Assembly (NCBI GenBank): GCA_900290365.1
Contig: OMOE01000127.1
Span: 3,139 to 39,068, forward strand
Length of the DNA stretch: 35,930 nt
Direction of reading: 5' to 3'
From: Syntrophobacter sp. SbD1
Lineage (GTDB): Bacteria > Desulfobacterota > Syntrophobacteria > Syntrophobacterales > Syntrophobacteraceae
The notes under the pieces are model-generated. The model did no database searches. It saw nothing but the letters and a program-made list of their open reading frames with translations, and was not told where the DNA came from. This document shows, in pieces, positions 15,613 through 23,257 of this stretch. Numbering within the stretch: the stretch's first letter is position 1; each line of letters begins with the position of its first letter. The position numbers and the translations under genes were made by a program.

Positions 15613-15646
15613 GGCCGTAGGTTCAAATCCTATCGCCCCGATTTGA
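15613..15646 (+). repeat. attR-like copy of the tRNA-Pro 3' end
   Basis: It is an exact 34-bp copy of 14801-14834, ending 15 bases before the stop of the histidine kinase gene. Upstream sequence cannot complete a tRNA cloverleaf, so this is not a second gene. Confidence 0.85.
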
Positions 15647-15661
15647 GTTTGAGTATCACGT

Positions 15662-18151
15662 CTAATCGGAGACGAGAGACTCATCGTTTTGGGATGGTGG
15701 TTTTTGCACTGCCGGTAGCGGGAAGAATACCTGGAAGGTGGTCCCCTGCCCAACCCGGCTATCGACAACTATTGCTCCTTCGTATGCTCTGACCAGCCCC
15801 AGGACTACTGATAAACCCAACCCACGGCCAACAAATTTTGTGGAAAAAAACGGATCGAAAATCTTTTCCTGCATTTCAGTATCGAGGCCGCAGCCGGTAT
15901 CGGAAACGGAAAGACAAGCGTAGCCTTCTGCCTTGGACTCCCACTCAGGCGGGAAAACCCTCGATTTTTGGAATTGCGGTGAAGGCATCTCGTAGATTGC
16001 CACTGAAATATCACCCTCCTGGTCTCCTATAGCCTCCGAGGCGTTTAGGACCAGGTTGGTCAGGATCTGCTTCAGGTGCACGGGATCGGCCAAAATGATC
16101 GGCCCCTGAATCGGGATCTCGTGTTTTATATGGACATTTTTGGGCAGCGAACCACTCAGAGGTTGAAGCGTTTCTCCGATAGTTTCAGCAAGATAGACAA
16201 ACTGTTTCTTATCAGTCGTTTGACCGATGCAGGCGAGCATCAATCCACTGATTTCGGCCGCTTTTTGAGAAGCCTCCATAGCCCGGAGAACGTTAGTGCG
16301 AGGGTTTGAGTCCTGAGGCAGGGACCGGAGCGCCAGTTCCAGGTTGCCCATCACAGCCATGAGCTTATTGTTGAAATGATGGGCGATAGCTCCGGCCATT
16401 CGAGCCAGGCTTTCGGCCTTCCGCACCTGGAGCAATTGCTGCTCCAATCTCAGCCGCTCTTCCTCCACCTGTTTGCGCTCGGTAATGTCACGAAGCGATT
16501 GTATCGCCCCGACTACATTCCCGGAACTGTCCCTCAACAGGGAGGCGGTACACCAAAGATGTGCGCCTCTTCCTTCAAAGACCCGTGGGGCAAAAGTTTC
16601 CCCGTAAAGCAAATCTCCATGTCTTTGAATGTCAGTGTACTTACTCGACTCAAGCTCCGGATCGGGTTTCAGGAGCAGATCGATGAGAATAGGTCTTTTC
16701 TCGCCATAGAAGGGGACGGCATACTCATGGTCCGCCATCTGGAGCATATCTGCTTTCGAAATGCCCGTCATTACTTCCATGGCTCTATTCCAGGCGATGA
16801 CCTTGCCGCTGACTTCAATCACGAATGTGGCGTCCGGCAGGAACTCAACGATTGCATCGAGGCGATCGTGCGCCTTCCGAAACGCCTCCTCGCCCTTCTT
16901 GCGCAGGGTGATGTCGCGGGCGACATGTACGGTACCGATAATTTGGCTTTGCTCGCCCAAAAGAGGCGTTGTGCTTACCAGGAAGTGTCCACCCAGGCGT
17001 GGCTCATACACCTCGGTGACATGCTCGCAGCCATCCTTGCAGGAAAGGGCATGGGGACAGAACGCCGGTGCTTCCGTCAAGCCGTGGACAACTTTATAGC
17101 AACTTGCGCCGATGCACTGTTCGGGGGTCAGTCCGAGACGGTCCGCCATCGCTTTGTTCACCCGCATAATTCGGTGTTGCTGGTCCATAATGGCAATCAG
17201 GTCCGGCACGCTATCGAAGGTCCGCTCCCAATCCTGTTTAGCCCTCAGCAACTCTTTTCCCGACTGCGCACGCTCCGCTTCCGCCTTATCGATAATGCGT
17301 CCAATCATACGGGCGGCCTGTGCGATGAGGACGACCGTAACCGTCACCCAGAATACGGCTGAAATTGCCGATACAAGCGCGCTGTTCAAACTTGTAACCG
17401 CTCGCTGCAAAATATCTGAACCAATAACCGCCAGGAACCCGAGCGGCACGAATATCCTTAAGAGCATTGTGCGAATGGAACTGCCTGTAAACGGTCTAAG
17501 GAGAAATGTGCCGGGACCGGCCACGGCAATCAATCCAAAGGCAAGAGCCATAAAAGCAGCGCACGTTGATAGCGCCATCGGAATAAACGGCCCCACATAA
17601 AGAAGTGGTGTTCCGTATAGATAGCCCATGGTCCCAATGAAACCCGTCAATGCGGGAGGAAGTGCAAGAACACTTGCCATGTCCGGGGCCGGCTTCCCGG
17701 GCTTATTCCAGAGCGATACTAACAGGGATAACCCGGAAAAACAAAACAGCATACCCGTAAGGGGTGACATCCTGTTTGCGGGGAACTGGGCAAAATGTTC
17801 AGTGGAAGGGGATAACACCCATTCGAAGTCCAGGCCTGAATTGGAAAGGTACCCGATAAAAGCGAGAAGTCCGAAAAGCGACGTCACGGCCACTGCCGCC
17901 ACAAAAGGCCAACGTCGAGCTTGCGCGGGGCTCAAAGACCGCAGAATAAGGATTGACCCTTGAATAAGGAAAGCGATACAGGTGCTGAGAGCAATGGGAA
18001 TATAATTTGGTTCAACGCTGGTGAGAGCAGGCTGATGTAAAATCCATCCCGATATTCCCATAATGCCGATGAGGACTGTAGCCGAAGCGCTCAGCAGGGC
18101 TGCCTGTTTAAAATAACCTGATGGTGGCCGGTCAGTTGCCGGGATTCTCAT
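15662..18151 (-). CDS. Membrane-bound PAS-PAS sensor histidine kinase
   Basis: The 829-residue protein has an N-terminal membrane region (about residues 18-285, roughly eight hydrophobic segments), two PAS domains (about 300-425 and 425-560), a dimerisation/phosphoacceptor domain with MAGAIAHHFNNKLMAVMGN near residue 590, and an ATPase domain with LKQILTNLVLNASEA (N box), VSDTGCGLD (G1) and GRGLGLSVV (G2). The first PAS contains a cysteine-rich insert (FCPHALSCKDGC) that might bind a metal or respond to redox; this is inference. No response regulator is encoded next to it except the receiver on the damaged kinase upstream, whose stop is one base before this start codon. It likely autophosphorylates at the histidine in AHHFNN and passes phosphate to an unlinked regulator. 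Confidence 0.9.
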   Translation of the reverse strand: MRIPATDRPPSGYFKQAALLSASATVLIGIMGISGWILHQPALTSVEPNYIPIALSTCIAFLIQGSILILRSLSPAQARRWPFVAAVAVTSLFGLLAFIGYLSNSGLDFEWVLSPSTEHFAQFPANRMSPLTGMLFCFSGLSLLVSLWNKPGKPAPDMASVLALPPALTGFIGTMGYLYGTPLLYVGPFIPMALSTCAAFMALAFGLIAVAGPGTFLLRPFTGSSIRTMLLRIFVPLGFLAVIGSDILQRAVTSLNSALVSAISAVFWVTVTVVLIAQAARMIGRIIDKAEAERAQSGKELLRAKQDWERTFDSVPDLIAIMDQQHRIMRVNKAMADRLGLTPEQCIGASCYKVVHGLTEAPAFCPHALSCKDGCEHVTEVYEPRLGGHFLVSTTPLLGEQSQIIGTVHVARDITLRKKGEEAFRKAHDRLDAIVEFLPDATFVIEVSGKVIAWNRAMEVMTGISKADMLQMADHEYAVPFYGEKRPILIDLLLKPDPELESSKYTDIQRHGDLLYGETFAPRVFEGRGAHLWCTASLLRDSSGNVVGAIQSLRDITERKQVEEERLRLEQQLLQVRKAESLARMAGAIAHHFNNKLMAVMGNLELALRSLPQDSNPRTNVLRAMEASQKAAEISGLMLACIGQTTDKKQFVYLAETIGETLQPLSGSLPKNVHIKHEIPIQGPIILADPVHLKQILTNLVLNASEAIGDQEGDISVAIYEMPSPQFQKSRVFPPEWESKAEGYACLSVSDTGCGLDTEMQEKIFDPFFSTKFVGRGLGLSVVLGLVRAYEGAIVVDSRVGQGTTFQVFFPLPAVQKPPSQNDESLVSD

Positions 18152-18152
18152 T

Positions 18153-19217
18153 TCATTCTCGATTTCCCACGGGCTTGTCGAGCACTTGCCGAACCTTACT
18201 CGTCAAAGCCTCCAGCGTGAAAGGATTCTGAAGGAAGTTAACTCCGGCCTCCAACACGCCATGCTGCACTATGGCATCGTCTGTGTAACCGGACATATAG
18301 AGCACTTTCAGGCCTGGGCTTAAAGGATGCATGATTTGCGCCAGATCGCTTCCGCTGACACCGGGCATTACAACGTCGGTTATCAGCATTTGGATCGATT
18401 GTTCGTTCTCCTTGAAAATCCTCAAGGCTTCTTCACCATTGCGCGCCACAAGAATCATGTAGCCGCTTATCCGGAGGCAAGTGCTCGCCAGATCGCGGAC
18501 ACAATCGTCATCTTCCACCAACAGGATCGATTTGGATTTTCCCCGGACCACTTCACAATTAACCGGCCCCAGGTGGGGTCGGCCTGAATCCGCGTCCACT
18601 CGTGGCAGATATACCTTAAAGCAGGTACCTTGTCCTGGTTCGCTATAGACCCAGATATGGCCGCCGCTTTGCCTCACGATCCCGTAGACGGTCGCCAGCC
18701 CAAGGCCGGTACCCTTTCCCTTCTCTTTAGTAGTAAAGAAGGGTTCAAAAATGTGGGACCTGGTTTCTTCATTCATGCCGATGCCCGTGTCACTAACGGC
18801 AAGCATGAGGTAATGGCCCGGTTGTACATCGACATGTTGCTGTGCGTATGCTTTGTCCAAATACCTGTTTTGCGTCTCGATTGTGAGCCTGCCGCCCCGG
18901 GGCATGGCATCGCGGGCGTTGACGGCAAGGTTCATAATGACTTGCTCGATCTGACTGGGGTCGCCCATAACCCGTCTAAGACCGGGACCAAGCTCGCTGA
19001 CCACAATGATATCTTCGCCGATCACTCGCCGGAGCATTTTCTCGGTGTCCGCAATCACGCAATTGAGATCGAGCACCTTGGGTTGGAGTACCTGCTTGCG
19101 GCTGAAAACAAGTAACTGGTTAGTCAATGCGGCTGCGCTCTGACCGGCCTTCCTGATCTGCTCGATGTTCCTGCGCAACGGATCATCTGCCAAAGAACAC
19201 CAAGCTCCTGATTTCAC
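18153..19217 (-). pseudogene. N-terminally truncated hybrid histidine kinase with receiver domain
   Basis: The 354-residue frame starts (GTG 19217) directly after where an H-box (AHDFNN type) should stand: it opens inside the second helix of the phosphoacceptor domain (DDPLRRNIEQIRKAGQSAA). An in-frame stop lies just upstream, and the bases beyond show no kinase remnant. The ATPase domain looks intact (VIMNLAVNARDAM, VSDTGIGM, GKGTGLGLATVYGIV). The C-terminal receiver keeps the acceptor LITDVVMPG, but the invariant lysine is replaced (LQNPF instead of LQKPF). Without a phosphoacceptor histidine it cannot be a normal kinase. It may be a decaying gene, or an ATPase-receiver protein acting on the adjacent kinase, to which it is translationally coupled. 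Confidence 0.7.
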
Positions 19218-19577
19218 GCATTGTTACCCCCCCCGAGACCGTTCCACGGAGACGACAGGGGATTGCTCGAATCCAGGGATTCGTCAGGAACTGATGCTTC
19301 AACCTGTTAACGGAATTGTGAGTCCGTCAGATTCGGCGCGAGATATACCTTTTGCTCTATTTGGCCGTGCAGTTTCCCCCGGAACTGTCAACGCTCTTCC
19401 TCTTCCATGCAAAGTCAAAGGCGGCGAAAAGCAAATATAGAAGGCGAAGCATTATTGGTAGAGATCGTCTCGCGACCATATTGTAACAGCTTGGAAATCC
19501 AAGGTAAAGTTAGCCTCATGCGTTATTTTATCTATAAGGTTTTACGTTCGATTACATCTAATCAAAAAGGAAATTGA
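19218..19577. other. Spacer of about 360 bases with no recognisable gene
   Basis: It holds an eight-cytosine run next to the truncated kinase start and an AT-rich stretch near 19520-19570 that may contain the methyltransferase promoter. No kinase H-box remnant is found in the minus frames upstream of the C run. Confidence 0.5.
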
Positions 19578-20168
19578 ATGGGAACGAAGACGTTCGAGGA
19601 AATGTACAAGGGAGTGCCTCCCTGGGAAATAGATGGGCCTCAGAGCGAGATCGTGCATCTTGCCGAACGTGGTGAAATAAGGTCCGCAGTGCTCGATGCC
19701 GGTTGTGGGACGGGTGAAAATGCTCTCTACCTGGCAGAGATTGGCTTTGAAGTAGTGGGAATCGATATTGTGCCGTCCGCTATTGAAAAAGCTCTCGGCA
19801 AAGCAAAGGGACGCTCCCCGGCCCCCACGTTCCTGGTTTGGGATACTTTGGACCTTGAGCATCTGGAGAGAAGGTTCAATACCGTTATTGACTCAGGATT
19901 CTTTCATGTTCTGCCTGATAAAAAGCATCCCGTTTTTGTAAAGAGTCTTGTCTCGGTGCTCAATCCAGGGGGGACGTACTTCATGGTGTGCTTTAGCGAA
20001 CACGAACCTGGTTCATGGGGACCCAGAAGGGTGACTCAAGCCCAGATTCGAGAAACCTTCAACAAGGGTTGGCGAATCGATTACATTCGGGAGGCAAAAT
20101 TCGATACAAACCTTGGTTCCCGCAAATGTAATGCCTGGCTTTCTTCAATCACATTAATCGCGTCTTAG
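19578..20168 (+). CDS. Class I SAM-dependent methyltransferase
   Basis: The 196-residue protein has SAM motif I VLDAGCGTGENALYLAEIG at about residues 37-55, the acidic strand VVGIDIVPSAIEKA, and a LNPGGTYFMVCFSE post-motif strand. The opening MYKGVPPWEIDGPQ resembles TehB/thiopurine-methyltransferase-like small-molecule methyltransferases. The substrate is unknown. The start ATG is preceded by AAGGAA. It ends by overlapping the convergent MFS gene by four bases, so the two transcripts must run into each other. Confidence 0.85.
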   Translation: MGTKTFEEMYKGVPPWEIDGPQSEIVHLAERGEIRSAVLDAGCGTGENALYLAEIGFEVVGIDIVPSAIEKALGKAKGRSPAPTFLVWDTLDLEHLERRFNTVIDSGFFHVLPDKKHPVFVKSLVSVLNPGGTYFMVCFSEHEPGSWGPRRVTQAQIRETFNKGWRIDYIREAKFDTNLGSRKCNAWLSSITLIAS

Positions 20169-21757
20169 TGAACTCCTAAGGGCGCTGAGCGGACGCGCAG
20201 GCCTTTGAGCGCCAGGGTCGCGGGGATGCATATCAGGCTGGCGAAAGCAAGAATGCGGAAGTCATCCATGTACGCAAGCAGGCTGGCCTGCTGGATCGCC
20301 AGATTATACATGGCCTGGTAGGTTTTTGGGTCCAGGAAATCGGCTGGAGCTTTCAAGGCGAAAAATGAACCGAGCTTATGAAAATATTGCTGGAATGCTG
20401 GATTATAAAAGGTGAAATGGGCAGATATGTAAGTCAGGTGCTCCTGAGCGTTTCGTGCGAGCAAGGTGGTTACCGTGGAAATGCCGATACTGCCTCCGAG
20501 GTTTCTCATCAGGTTGAAGATCCCCGCAGCGTTGCCCATCTGTTCGTTAGGCAATCCCCCCATTGTAAGGGTTGTAAGGGGCACGAAGATAAGTCCCATC
20601 GCAAGACCCATTACGATATTGGGGATTACGATGTTAGAAATGGAAATCTGCAGATTTAGCCCGCTCAGTTGGTAACAAACCCAGGCAAGGGTCGTGAAGC
20701 CGCAGGTGATAAGGATTCGGCTGTCCAGCTTTCCAATCACCCTGCCAACGAAAAACACCGCAATTATCGCTCCAATGCCGCGGGGGCTCAGAGCCAGGCC
20801 GCTGTACAAAGCCGTGTATCCCATCAGGCTCTGCAGAAAAAGAGGCTGAAGGGTTATGGTGCTGTACAATAATACGCCGACGATTGTTATCAATGCCGTC
20901 CCCAGGGCAAAGTTGCGGTTTTTTAAGACCCTGAGATTAACAATTGGCTGTTTTTGCCGAAGTTCCCAAAAAATAAACGAAACCATCGATGTGAAAGAAA
21001 TTGCGGCCGCCCATCGAATCCACTGAGCCGAAAACCAGTCATCCTGCTGCCCCTTGTCCAGGATAACCTGAAGGGTGGCAAGCCAGATTGCCATGAACGA
21101 GAAGCCCAGATAATCGATCCGGGCAGTGGTCGATTGCCTGGCGGAAATCAAGTAGGGCGGGTCCTCGATGAATAACTGGCACATGTAAATAGCAAGTATG
21201 CCGATTGGCAGATTTATATAGAAGATCCATCGCCAGGAATAATCGTCGGTAATCCAGCCTCCCAGAGTGGGGCCAATTATTGGAGCGACCACAACACCCA
21301 TGGCGAAAATGGCCATGGCCACACCCCGTTTTGCCGGGGGGAAACTTTCCATGAGAATTGCCTGGGAAATCGGCTGAAGGGCTCCTCCGGCCGCACCCTG
21401 TAGAATCCTGGCAACAATCAGCACTCCAAGCGTTGGGGCCGTTCCGCATAATGCCGAAGCCAGGGAGAATGCGGTGATGCACGTTATCAGAAATCGTTTG
21501 CGTCCGAAACGAATGCCAAGCCAGCCGGTCATCGGCAGCACGATTGCATTGGAAACCAGGTAGCTGGTCAAAACCCAGGTGGCCTCATCGGTGGTGGATG
21601 AGAGGTTCCCTGCGATATGAGGCAGGGCGACGTTTGCAACCGATGTGTCGAGTACTTCCATGAAAGTGGAAAGCATGACCGCAACGGCGATCAGCCATGG
21701 GTTTACACTCGGTTTCCATTCGGTTTCAGCTGGAGCGGGATTAATTGCGGCGGTCAC
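20165..21757 (-). CDS. DHA2 family (EmrB-type) MFS multidrug exporter
   Basis: The 530-residue protein has about 14 hydrophobic segments. It carries the DHA2 signatures: LDTSVANVALPHIAGNLS in TM1, LGIRFGRKRF as motif A, and motif C as GVVVAPIIGPTLGGWI. EmrB-type proteins expel hydrophobic compounds with proton uptake and usually work with an EmrA periplasmic adaptor and an outer-membrane channel. No adaptor gene is next to it, so either partners are elsewhere or it works alone in the inner membrane. The start at 21757 is followed by a short polar N-terminus with a conserved NPWLIAV. A weaker alternative is a metabolite exporter. Confidence 0.9.
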   Translation of the reverse strand: MTAAINPAPAETEWKPSVNPWLIAVAVMLSTFMEVLDTSVANVALPHIAGNLSSTTDEATWVLTSYLVSNAIVLPMTGWLGIRFGRKRFLITCITAFSLASALCGTAPTLGVLIVARILQGAAGGALQPISQAILMESFPPAKRGVAMAIFAMGVVVAPIIGPTLGGWITDDYSWRWIFYINLPIGILAIYMCQLFIEDPPYLISARQSTTARIDYLGFSFMAIWLATLQVILDKGQQDDWFSAQWIRWAAAISFTSMVSFIFWELRQKQPIVNLRVLKNRNFALGTALITIVGVLLYSTITLQPLFLQSLMGYTALYSGLALSPRGIGAIIAVFFVGRVIGKLDSRILITCGFTTLAWVCYQLSGLNLQISISNIVIPNIVMGLAMGLIFVPLTTLTMGGLPNEQMGNAAGIFNLMRNLGGSIGISTVTTLLARNAQEHLTYISAHFTFYNPAFQQYFHKLGSFFALKAPADFLDPKTYQAMYNLAIQQASLLAYMDDFRILAFASLICIPATLALKGLRVRSAPLGVH

Positions 21758-21987
21758 GCCTTTTGAACTCCTTCATACATGCCGCCCTTTCAATTTAGAA
21801 AGATTCCAGGAAGCAGCCTTTTCAAATCAGATCCACCGCTGCCCGGCTCACAGGCAATCGTGATGACAATCGGCAAGGGCATACCATATTCTCGATCAAT
21901 CGTTCAAGCTATTGAAATCGATTCGCCTCAATTCTACCTTTAAGACAAGTTTGGTTATCTATCTTTCTAAATATCCGGAGGTCAGCC

Positions 21988-22293
21988 ATGCGAATGCTTC
22001 TAAATGTAAAAATCCCCAATGAGCAGTTCAACAAAGCAGTCAGAGACGGTAGTGCAGGCCAAAAATTGGGCAGCATTCTGGAGGAGATCAAACCTGAGGC
22101 AGTCTATTTTACCGAGCAGAATGGCCGGCGAGGAGCAATACTGATCATCGATATTGCTGACCCTTCCAAAATACCGTCATTTGCCGAGCCATGGTTTCTT
22201 GCCTTCAACGCCGACGTCGAATTCCGTATTGTGATGACGCCTCAGGATCTCGAAAAGGCCTGCCTGGAGGAACTCGGGAAAAAGTGGTCCTGA
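21988..22293 (+). CDS. Small conserved protein of unknown function
   Basis: The 101-residue product begins MRMLLNVKIPNEQFNKAVRDG and continues EAVYFTEQNGRRGAILIIDI and PSFAEPWFLAFNADVEFRIVM. The pattern suggests a ferredoxin-like dimeric alpha/beta-barrel fold. I recall close homologues being labelled panthothenate synthetase in databases, but nothing here resembles PanC and that label should not be trusted. A GGAGG lies ten bases before the ATG. It is monocistronic: divergent from the exporter, with 214 bases before the next gene. It resembles the DUF3303-like protein at 11960 only in size and general strand pattern. Confidence 0.75.
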   Translation: MRMLLNVKIPNEQFNKAVRDGSAGQKLGSILEEIKPEAVYFTEQNGRRGAILIIDIADPSKIPSFAEPWFLAFNADVEFRIVMTPQDLEKACLEELGKKWS

Positions 22294-22303
22294 GTCACAA
22301 GAG

Positions 22304-22318
22304 CAGTCATCAGTCATC
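22304..22318. repeat. CAGTCATC word repeat
   Basis: CAGTCATCAGTCATC lies just after the 101-residue gene. It is the same style of low-complexity spacer word as at 26475-26505. Confidence 0.5.
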
Positions 22319-22507
22319 AAAATATGCCCTTCCAGGACCAGGTTTTGTGGTAGAAAGAAAATCTCTTTGAGTCCGGCTGCTCTGTGAAACTAACATCGAG
22401 TTTCTTGAAATTTTGTCAAGATTTTCTTGCCGCCGCCTAAGGTTTGAGTGACAAACCGGGCTGGCGGTCCCACCGCCCTGTGGTCTCATCCGGGAGGCTT
22501 GTTGAAC

Positions 22508-23164
22508 ATGTCCGCTCCAATTGGCCCTGAAACCGCAATCTTTAAGATGGAACCCGGCGAAGTCCTCAAGCAGGCAATTTACACCGCTGCCTCCATCTTA
22601 AGGGCGGGTGGGCTTGTATTATACCCGACCGAGACCTTCTATGCGCTTGGGGCTATCCCGGAGTTTGCGCAAGCAGTTCAAAAGGTGTTTGAAGCCAAAG
22701 GCAGGGATGTTCGAAAACCGCTGCCGCTCATCGCCTCAGACATTCAGGCAGTCCTGACGGCTGCATCGGAGTGGCCGCAATCAGCCGATGTGCTGGCGCG
22801 CAGCTTTTGGCCCGGTCCACTGAGCATCGTGGTCTCAGCGGCCGCGTCTCTGCCATCTGTGTTGCACGCGCAAACCGGCAAAGTCGCTCTGCGCATTTCA
22901 TCTCACCCGGTTGCCTCGCTGTTGGCCCGGGCCTCGGGGGGACTCATCGTTTCAACCAGCGCAAACAGGGCAGGGGAGCCTCCTCCGAAAGATCGCGGAG
23001 CCATAGACCGGGAGTTGCTCCATGCGGTTGACGCACTGCTCGACGCGGGAGAATTGCCTGGCGGTTTGGCTTCGACTATAGTAGATGTTACCGTTCATCC
23101 GGCGGTGCTTATCAGGGCGGGCAAGATCGCCTGGGAAGACATTCGACGCGTGCTTGAAGGCTGA
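22508..23164 (+). CDS. Sua5/YciO/YrdC family L-threonylcarbamoyladenylate synthase
   Basis: The product from ATG 22508 has 218 residues; GGGAGG ten bases upstream supports this start over GTG 22448. Family marks are GGLVLYPTETFYALGAI near residue 35, FEAKGRDVRKPLPLI near residue 65 (the KxR..KP motif), PGPLSIVV, and the SxN motif STSANRAGEPP near residue 155. The family forms threonylcarbamoyl-AMP from threonine, bicarbonate and ATP for t6A37 modification of ANN-reading tRNAs. Length fits the short TsaC/YrdC form without the Sua5 C-terminal domain. It is followed by the MurG-like gene after 93 bases. Confidence 0.9.
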   Translation: MSAPIGPETAIFKMEPGEVLKQAIYTAASILRAGGLVLYPTETFYALGAIPEFAQAVQKVFEAKGRDVRKPLPLIASDIQAVLTAASEWPQSADVLARSFWPGPLSIVVSAAASLPSVLHAQTGKVALRISSHPVASLLARASGGLIVSTSANRAGEPPPKDRGAIDRELLHAVDALLDAGELPGGLASTIVDVTVHPAVLIRAGKIAWEDIRRVLEG

Positions 23165-23257
23165 TCGGCAGCAAAGATGTATAAGAGTCTACCGGTCCAT
23201 GCCGTGTAGTGTATGGAAGAGGCCCTCTAAAGATTTAAAATCCGGGAATAATCCGAA

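Larger units (their letters stand above)
14801..15646. mobile_element. 0.8-kb tRNA-Pro-bounded element with TA module and no integrase
   Basis: A 34-bp exact repeat of the tRNA 3' end plus five flanking bases (14801-14834 and 15613-15646) brackets about 780 bp. Inside are a minus-strand HigBA-like pair and about 150 bases with no gene. Such repeats are the normal footprint of site-specific integration into a tRNA. No recombinase fits in the interval, so it is either a deletion remnant of a larger island or a passenger moved by an integrase in trans. Confidence 0.7.

Noticed and set aside
15560-15646. Second tRNA-Pro at the downstream repeat
   Set aside because: Only the T arm and acceptor 3' strand are present; no D arm or anticodon stem can be formed upstream.
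15409-15768. 119-codon minus ORF containing GAIGFEPTASPANLYG
   Set aside because: This is the translation of the tRNA 3' end repeat and its flank, a familiar false gene at tRNA attachment sites. It also overlaps the histidine kinase end.
16376-17362. 328-codon plus-strand ORF
   Set aside because: It is a shadow of the 829-residue histidine kinase, which covers it completely with clear PAS and H-box motifs.
19210-19260. Eight-C run as a frameshift hiding the kinase N-terminus
   Set aside because: Frames beyond the run on the minus strand show no AHDFNN-type H-box or PAS-like sequence, so a simple one-base error does not restore the gene.
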